Positions 43,201 through 45,603 of a stretch of 45,603 bases of DNA are shown here, piece after piece. This stretch comes from Pseudomonadota bacterium. GTDB taxonomy: Bacteria; Myxococcota_A; Polyangia; Polyangiales; Polyangiaceae. The notes under the pieces were generated by a model. The model made no database searches. It saw only the letters and a program-made list of their open reading frames with translations, and was not told where the DNA came from. Within the stretch, counting starts at the first letter, position 1, and each line of letters opens with the position of its first letter. Position numbers and translations under genes: made by a program. The stretch spans positions 1-45,603 of the forward strand of contig JAEYVE010000132.1 in NCBI GenBank assembly GCA_023432025.1, written 5' to 3'.

Positions 43201-43880
43201 CCCCGGGAGAGGAGCGCAACGGAGAGACGTTCCGCCGCCCCGGCGTCGGCGGGGCACGTCTCGAACGCGCGAATGCTGTTCTCGAAGGCCGCCGTTTCGT
43301 CTCCCATTTGCAAGCGGCGCTCAGCGGCCTCCTGAAAGGCCCGTGAAGCAACTTCCGGCGTCACCGCGCTCCAGCCGCCCAAGCTGCCGAGCAGCTCGAG
43401 AGGAAGCGGATCCGTCACGTCTGCTTGCGCTGCCGCCTGAAACGCCCGCGCCGCTTCCGCGCCCAGCCCGGCGCGCGACAAGAGCACACCGATACGCACG
43501 AGAACGCCCGCGCGATCTTCCGTGCTCGCGCGCCCTTCGACACGCTGCAGGATCTGCGCGGCGCGCGCGGGTTCGCCCACGCCTGCCCACCACGCCGACA
43601 ACTCGCTCGCCAGGCTGCCGTCATCGCCGCGCGCCACGGCACGCTCGGCGAGCGCGAGCATCTCGCGTACTTCGATGCCGCGTCGTGCAAGCAAGCGAGC
43701 GAGCGCACCACAGGACCTCGCTTCGGCCTCCGTGTCACCCGCGTCTCGCGCGCGGCGCGTCTGCGCCGCCAAGAGCAAGAGCTCCGCGGGCTCGCCGAAC
43801 TGCGCGAAAGCACCCCCTGGGCTGGGGGCGGTCGAGGCGTGCGCCGCGTCCGGAGCAACGCCGATTTGTGACGTATTCAT
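37224..43880 (-). CDS. Giant TPR and coiled-coil protein (2218 residues)
   Basis: Starts at ATG 43878-43880 (MNTSQIGVAPDAAHAS). Residues about 25-1590 are TPR-like helical repeats, with long Ala/Arg/Leu/Glu-rich helices and many ALERRGD-type turns. About 1603-1830 is a charged coiled coil made of repeated EREAIERAERE blocks, including a 46-residue unit in three copies (about 1628-1766) and a REQSA unit in three copies near 1801-1816. A Ser/Pro/Arg linker follows (PSSRRLVRPSRPPG). The C-terminal 360 residues form a distinct alpha/beta-looking domain (ITMAVALMMPPALLVSGDIDEITPELSFHFGAM in context) that I do not recognise. No signal peptide or membrane segment is seen. The protein is probably a large cytoplasmic scaffold; its family is unknown. 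The lipoprotein-kinase pair follows 215 nt downstream on the same strand. Confidence 0.9.
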   Translation of the reverse strand: MNTSQIGVAPDAAHASTAPSPGGAFAQFGEPAELLLLAAQTRRARDAGDTEAEARSCGALARLLARRGIEVREMLALAERAVARGDDGSLASELSAWWAGVGEPARAAQILQRVEGRASTEDRAGVLVRIGVLLSRAGLGAEAARAFQAAAQADVTDPLPLELLGSLGGWSAVTPEVASRAFQEAAERRLQMGDETAAFENSIRAFETCPADAGAAERLSVALLSRGRTGAAEEVIREQARSGSAARRAAVHERRFARHVSEGDLDGALGAALDAELDAGLDPTRLLEVLAAEEQAAGDAESVFVRAARQEPLLSEWLLAAIDVGVFTWGAAQAQAARTRVASTLLGGARARLAPEMALGGSEITRRISSLREQLLRIDAADAEPARLELARLHAARGTWSEAHDAVEPLLARPAVSMEAACLLAVLAVRARRPDTRARALAAAAWALSGRARAVVGSVASELLLETGRASDARAVAELAVAGDPSWQRAVAAQALVAQREPDAAAAAVLERSLSVVLARASACRVLAESSERRGALRLALTWTQRELSLRPGDPNVARQLLRRAAAAGDGERLADALSWLLSQPLPHAELADIVALSLSALARLLPERSAELARRVLDVVGPRFESVLSAVTDVARRVSSFELEAQAIERYLVTAPPEARANAQLTLAGLRVSLGDVTAAARALRRALAGGVPPEEVVARLAELPAPNSADAVVASLEVRAEAAVASEGAVSRGRQIAELYWALGAARWELAKDQKGAIAAWTQALVHDDDEGAARLARTLVSFVGAESATVELERIAVALDDRARASRLLGHAARLAVEAHMPGEGFRLAREALLKDATNMDVLGIAERSAGPRELELLVSLYGFLAEATLGRYGERAVHYRAARQLERRGRHEIALRHAIAAFEAVPGEGVAFVLMARLAERASASAQVVAAIERVAARAPTKELAALWLGRAAALADTTDAGRRQRLDVLLRALVVRPDAPTLGTVSEAIRQLLAACPEDREIVLLRFERALSALLPKVGGPDGALFALRAAQSAVSLFGVSVLGVRALRRAAECDGDIEQFAELASVLGVLVEARDEATSFVRWCAERASQRLTNVGRPLALLGAQLAERLEERDAEAHLLLRAAMADPSDVAAARRVRQLAEQLDDPELLGAVEALVPLDERARLTVAQAAGASVEEALDLLLDIELGKTSEETRALVLSALALRQEEIGRLDDAASSFRALAALRPTDTEALRGLERAAERRGDFEEVIRLLDKRAELATDLSEVRRIRLRRATLLEQRLGRPDAARADLEQLLEQGDELSVLRVLADLCRRTGDPGRAATLWLRASGAATTREEAEELIVRSAEAHLEAGDIAGARRALDGAAAWESSLAVAELRLRVEQKAGDPGRSSDAMAELAGLLPHDAGRAASLLVEAARLSLGKGDTMRALELAQRAADLAPRSSDAQLLARRLEYLTRGVGSAEEARVTVEQLRGLSELTHRQTELRAFLLAEALDVVEGGGAGRRELDAAAERVGSRALIAVGLAERSDGEPRRALSHLDSALGSDLHGLRSEGQVLIRAGRAARALGELDRAQAYFSAVSSDDARQSEAASELREVAAARLQLEREREERAARQRAEREAAERAEREAIERAEREAIERAERERVMAEARREQLALERREAEEREAAERAEREAMERAEREAIERAERERVMAEARREQLALERREAEEREAAERAEREAMERAEREAIERAERERVMAEARREQLALERREAEEREAAEQAERERAKELARQEQLVRQAVERAERQRVIDLARQEQSAREQSAREQSAREAMERAERESEERVPSSRRLVRPSRPPGVSDSSKMPASPRPSLASDLEIRLAAALEMGDVEAGRELLVLLERDTARGRDRVLVALRVAALVPTDAWVLEQLARAAEQERNEPLRLAVRHVLGAFGGGPRVVAPELARVREQPEEVRRIVTRGIESPGASAAALVWEHVPHAFKRDPGAYGITGLERLPLGASTLLGRLYTEAARVLGASRTPLFQRRGSGAITMAVALMMPPALLVSGDIDEITPELSFHFGAMLMATSPEFSILFGADPSKVRTLLEALLVSFAPPSGARPNPAATRLAALLWESIPPRGQRRLAQLCADPELLVFERVVGQTRLVLRRAGLVLSADLWTAVAATSEEEGFVPPDTLEALADLCARSPAILDLVRLALTPEYAEVRWSAR
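38431..38475 (-). repeat. 15-bp tandem repeat, three copies, in the giant coiled-coil gene
   Basis: CGAGCGGACTGTTCA units at 38431-38445, 38446-38460 and 38461-38475 (last base differs) encode repeated REQSA. In-frame units of this kind can change copy number without breaking the reading frame. Confidence 0.85.
38582..38995 (-). repeat. 138-bp tandem repeat, three copies, in the giant coiled-coil gene
   Basis: Units begin at 38582, 38720 and 38858, a period of 138 bp (46 codons), nearly identical in sequence. They encode Glu/Arg/Ala coiled-coil blocks (EREAMERAEREAIERAERE then VMAEARREQLALERREAEE). Shorter 24-bp sub-repeats (EREAIERA) occur at the last copy's edge. Confidence 0.88.
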
Positions 43881-43925
43881 GGCGAGTTAGTGAAGCGAAG
43901 GCGAATCCACGGTCGGCACCTCCAC

Positions 43926-43931
43926 ATAATA
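43926..43931 (-). promoter_or_regulatory. Candidate -10 element of the giant TPR/coiled-coil gene
   Basis: TATTAT on the minus strand, 45 nt before the ATG at 43880, in the 150-nt gap shared with the divergent PEGA gene. No good -35 is seen at 17 nt. A small palindrome CCGA-TAT-TCGG lies nearby at 43953-43963. Confidence 0.35.
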
Positions 43932-44030
43932 CTCAAAGCAGTCTTGTGGCCCCCGATATTCGGAGATTAGCCTGGGCCCGCACTCGACGGCGAGCTGCCC
44001 CCACCAGGCGCCGCCGTCAGGAGACTCCGC

Positions 44031-45155
44031 ATGCATACCCCCTTCGCCTTCCGCCGACTCGTGGCGTCCGTTGCCTTCACCAGCTTCGTCAGCGGAACCC
44101 TCGCCCCGGCGGCGCTGGCCCAAACAGCCACCTCCCCCGCGCCACGGTCGACCGGCGCGCAGCCCTCGCCGACAGAAGCCCCCGCGGCGCCCTCGAGCGC
44201 ACCCGCTGGCGCCGTGGAGACCGACGCGCAGCCGGCGCCCAGCGGCCCCGACGAAGCAACCCGCGAGCGAGCGCGCTCGAGCTTCCAAGCCGCCCAGGTA
44301 GCCTATGGAGAAGGCAACTACCAGCTCGCCTACGAGCAGTTCGTGGTGGCTCATGACGCCATCCCGTCGCCGCACGCCGAGTACTGGATCGCCAAATCGC
44401 TCGATGGCCAAGGCGATCGCAAAGCGGACGCCGCGCGAGCCTACCGCGCGTTCCTGGCCAACCCGAACGCCAGCCACGTCGGCGAGGACAAGGTCGCCGA
44501 AGCCAAGTCCCGCTTCGAGGAGCTTCGAGCGGCCCTGCCCGCTCGCCTCACCATCACCACCGATCCCGCGGGCGCTGCCGTCACCATCGACGGCACTCCA
44601 GCGGCCTCGGCCAGCCCCCTCACGGTCGATTTGGCGCCCGGGCTCCACAAGCTCGAGGTGGCCCTGGACGGCTACGATCAGGCCGCCCTGGACGTCTCCC
44701 TCCAGGGTGGCGATGAGCTCGAGCACCGCATCAAGCTCCAGGCCACCCCACGCCCCGTCGCCGTCGCCACGCCCCCGGCCAGCATCGCTGCGCCGGAAAA
44801 GGCCGAGCGCAGCCTGGTGCCCGCTTACGTCACGCTCGGCCTCGCCGGCGCTGGCGTCGCCGTAGGTACGGTCTTCGGAGTCATGGCCCTGAACGACAAG
44901 AGCGAGTACGACGATAGGCCGACTACCGACAAGGCGGACGAGGTCGAGCGCAACGCTCTCATCTCCGACATGGCCTTCGGCGTGGCCCTCACCCTCGGCA
45001 TCACCGGCATCGTGCTCCTCACGTCGAGCAACGACGACGTGGACGCCAAGGCCACGGCAGCCAAGCGCCGTCAGCAGGCCGCCAAGGACAAGCTCGTGGT
45101 GGCGCCCTTCGTAACGCCCCAGTCGGGCGGCGCCGCAGCACGCTGGACGTTCTGA
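44031..45155 (+). CDS. Secreted or envelope TPR/PEGA-domain protein
   Basis: A 374-residue protein with CAGGAGA 8 nt before ATG 44031. A signal peptide (about 1-30) ends at AALA-QTATS; a Pro/Ala/Ser linker follows to about 72. TPR-like helices lie at about 75-165 (AYGEGNYQLAYEQFVVAHDA). A PEGA domain covers about 170-235 (ARLTITTDPAGAAVTIDG, APGLHKLEVALDGYD). Two hydrophobic segments (about 264-287 and 314-333) flank a charged loop with paired Asp/Glu, so the protein is probably membrane-bound, TPR and PEGA outside. This TPR-PEGA-two-helix layout is common in Myxococcota envelope proteins of unknown function. It ends before the bidirectional terminator at 45268. Confidence 0.85.
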   Translation: MHTPFAFRRLVASVAFTSFVSGTLAPAALAQTATSPAPRSTGAQPSPTEAPAAPSSAPAGAVETDAQPAPSGPDEATRERARSSFQAAQVAYGEGNYQLAYEQFVVAHDAIPSPHAEYWIAKSLDGQGDRKADAARAYRAFLANPNASHVGEDKVAEAKSRFEELRAALPARLTITTDPAGAAVTIDGTPAASASPLTVDLAPGLHKLEVALDGYDQAALDVSLQGGDELEHRIKLQATPRPVAVATPPASIAAPEKAERSLVPAYVTLGLAGAGVAVGTVFGVMALNDKSEYDDRPTTDKADEVERNALISDMAFGVALTLGITGIVLLTSSNDDVDAKATAAKRRQQAAKDKLVVAPFVTPQSGGAAARWTF

Positions 45156-45267
45156 CTCTCACGCACGAGCACGGCCCAAAAAGCCAAAGGCTGGCTTCGC
45201 GCAAGAAGGCGCCGCTCCGAACGCCGAAGCGGCGGCCCTCCCGCGAACAAGCGCAGTCAAATAAGCC

Positions 45268-45308
45268 GAAGGCGGCGACCCCCGAGGTCACCGCCTTCGT
45301 TTCATTTT
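45268..45308. terminator. Bidirectional terminator between the PEGA and threonine synthase genes
   Basis: GAAGGCGG-C-GACC, loop CCCGA, GGTC-A-CCGCCTTC: a 12-bp stem with one C-A mismatch, followed on the plus strand by GTTTCATTTT and on the minus strand by GGCTTATTT. The flanking genes are convergent, so it can serve both. Confidence 0.88.
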
Positions 45309-45334
45309 AGGGGCGGCGTCCTGCCCACGTCGTG

Positions 45335-45353
45335 CGGTGCTCCCGCACTACGC
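45335..45353. repeat. Third copy of the 19-bp dispersed repeat
   Basis: CGGTGCTCCCGCACTACGC, identical to the copies at 14191 and 14256. It follows TTTTAGGGGCGGCG at 45304-45317; the first copy is likewise preceded, at 14163-14175, by a near-identical TTTTGGGGGCGGCG. Confidence 0.85.
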
Positions 45354-45388
45354 GAGCGCGCGTCCGTAACCCAGCGCGCGGCGCACGC

Positions 45389-45603
45389 TCACGAAAAGCG
45401 CTGATTCAGCACGTCGACGACTTGCCCGTAGTCCGCCGGAAGCATCACGGCCGGATTCCGCAGGTTGCTCGTCACGCCTTCGATGTCGCCGTCGTGGTAG
45501 CGCACCTTGAACTCGGTGAACTTGAGCCCGGCAGCGGTGGACACGCACACGACGCGGTCCTTGCGCTGGATGGTGCCGCGGCTCACGAGCTTCTCGAGCA
45601 CGG
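45389..45603 (-). CDS. thrC: Threonine synthase, C-terminal end (5' part beyond the window)
   Basis: The minus-strand frame is open to the right edge and ends at the stop at 45389, giving the last 71 residues or so. The sequence KLVSRGTIQRKDRVVCVSTA then GLKFTEFKVRYHDGDIEGV matches the C-terminal part of threonine synthase, the PLP enzyme that converts O-phosphohomoserine to threonine. The PLP lysine region lies outside the window. It is convergent with the PEGA gene across the bidirectional terminator. Confidence 0.8.
   Translation of the reverse strand, partial: VLEKLVSRGTIQRKDRVVCVSTAAGLKFTEFKVRYHDGDIEGVTSNLRNPAVMLPADYGQVVDVLNQRFS

Overview
The window is very GC-rich. Its content suggests a myxobacterium-like organism (Myxococcota, perhaps Polyangiales): giant TPR solenoid proteins, many lipoproteins of unknown function, a TPR/PEGA-domain envelope protein, soluble hybrid histidine kinases, and a full set of ordinary single-copy housekeeping genes. 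This assignment is inference from gene style; there is no rRNA or other phylogenetic anchor. I saw no insertion sequence, integrase, phage gene, CRISPR array or replication origin, so the region reads as stable chromosome.

Layout. 1-8270 (minus): C-terminally truncated giant TPR protein (at least 2756 residues), preceded on the same strand by a small TPR lipoprotein (8433-9299). 9372-12193 (plus): 3-hydroxyacyl-CoA dehydrogenase overlapping an unknown lipoprotein gene. 12350-15799: efp (minus), a one-pass membrane TPR-like protein (plus), thiD (minus), tRNA-Leu(UAA) (plus) and a small membrane protein (minus). 15946-23899 (plus): hybrid histidine kinase, a Fur-box-like site followed by feoA-feoB, a 3-methyladenine DNA glycosylase, coaBC, a CPBP-family membrane protease and a frameshifted maltose-acetyltransferase-like gene. 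23981-25649 (minus): YebC and an unknown membrane protein. 25833-29856: a divergent locus with an HMG-CoA-synthase-like enzyme (minus) and, on the plus strand, an unusual ketoacyl synthase plus a phosphopantetheinyl transferase. 29898-33495: M48 metallopeptidase lipoprotein, universal stress protein with a Cys/His-rich tail, stand-alone allophanate-hydrolase C-terminal-domain protein, bacterioferritin-like protein and a small basic putative DNA-binding protein. 33676-33758: tRNA-Leu(GAG) with its own promoter and terminator. 33929-43880 (minus): a second giant TPR/coiled-coil protein (2218 residues), a 603-residue lipoprotein and a hybrid kinase whose start overlaps the lipoprotein stop. 44031-45155 (plus): PEGA protein, ending at a bidirectional terminator. 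45389-45603 (minus): 3' end of a threonine synthase gene.

How genes work together. FeoA/FeoB form a ferrous-iron importer, probably repressed by a Fur-type regulator; the ferritin-like protein further on would store iron. coaBC makes 4'-phosphopantetheine, the precursor of CoA, and the phosphopantetheinyl transferase moves that arm from CoA onto a carrier protein. The most intriguing locus is HMG-CoA-synthase-like / ketoacyl synthase / phosphopantetheinyl transferase: both condensing enzymes keep their catalytic residues, yet no carrier protein, enoyl-CoA hydratase or decarboxylating KS lies nearby, so it is not a standard beta-branching cassette. Other unexplained items are the lipoprotein-kinase pair with overlapping genes, the two giant repeat proteins, and a 19-bp repeat found twice near 14.2 kb and again at 45.3 kb. 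All calls come from reading the sequence and translated proteins; no database search was run.
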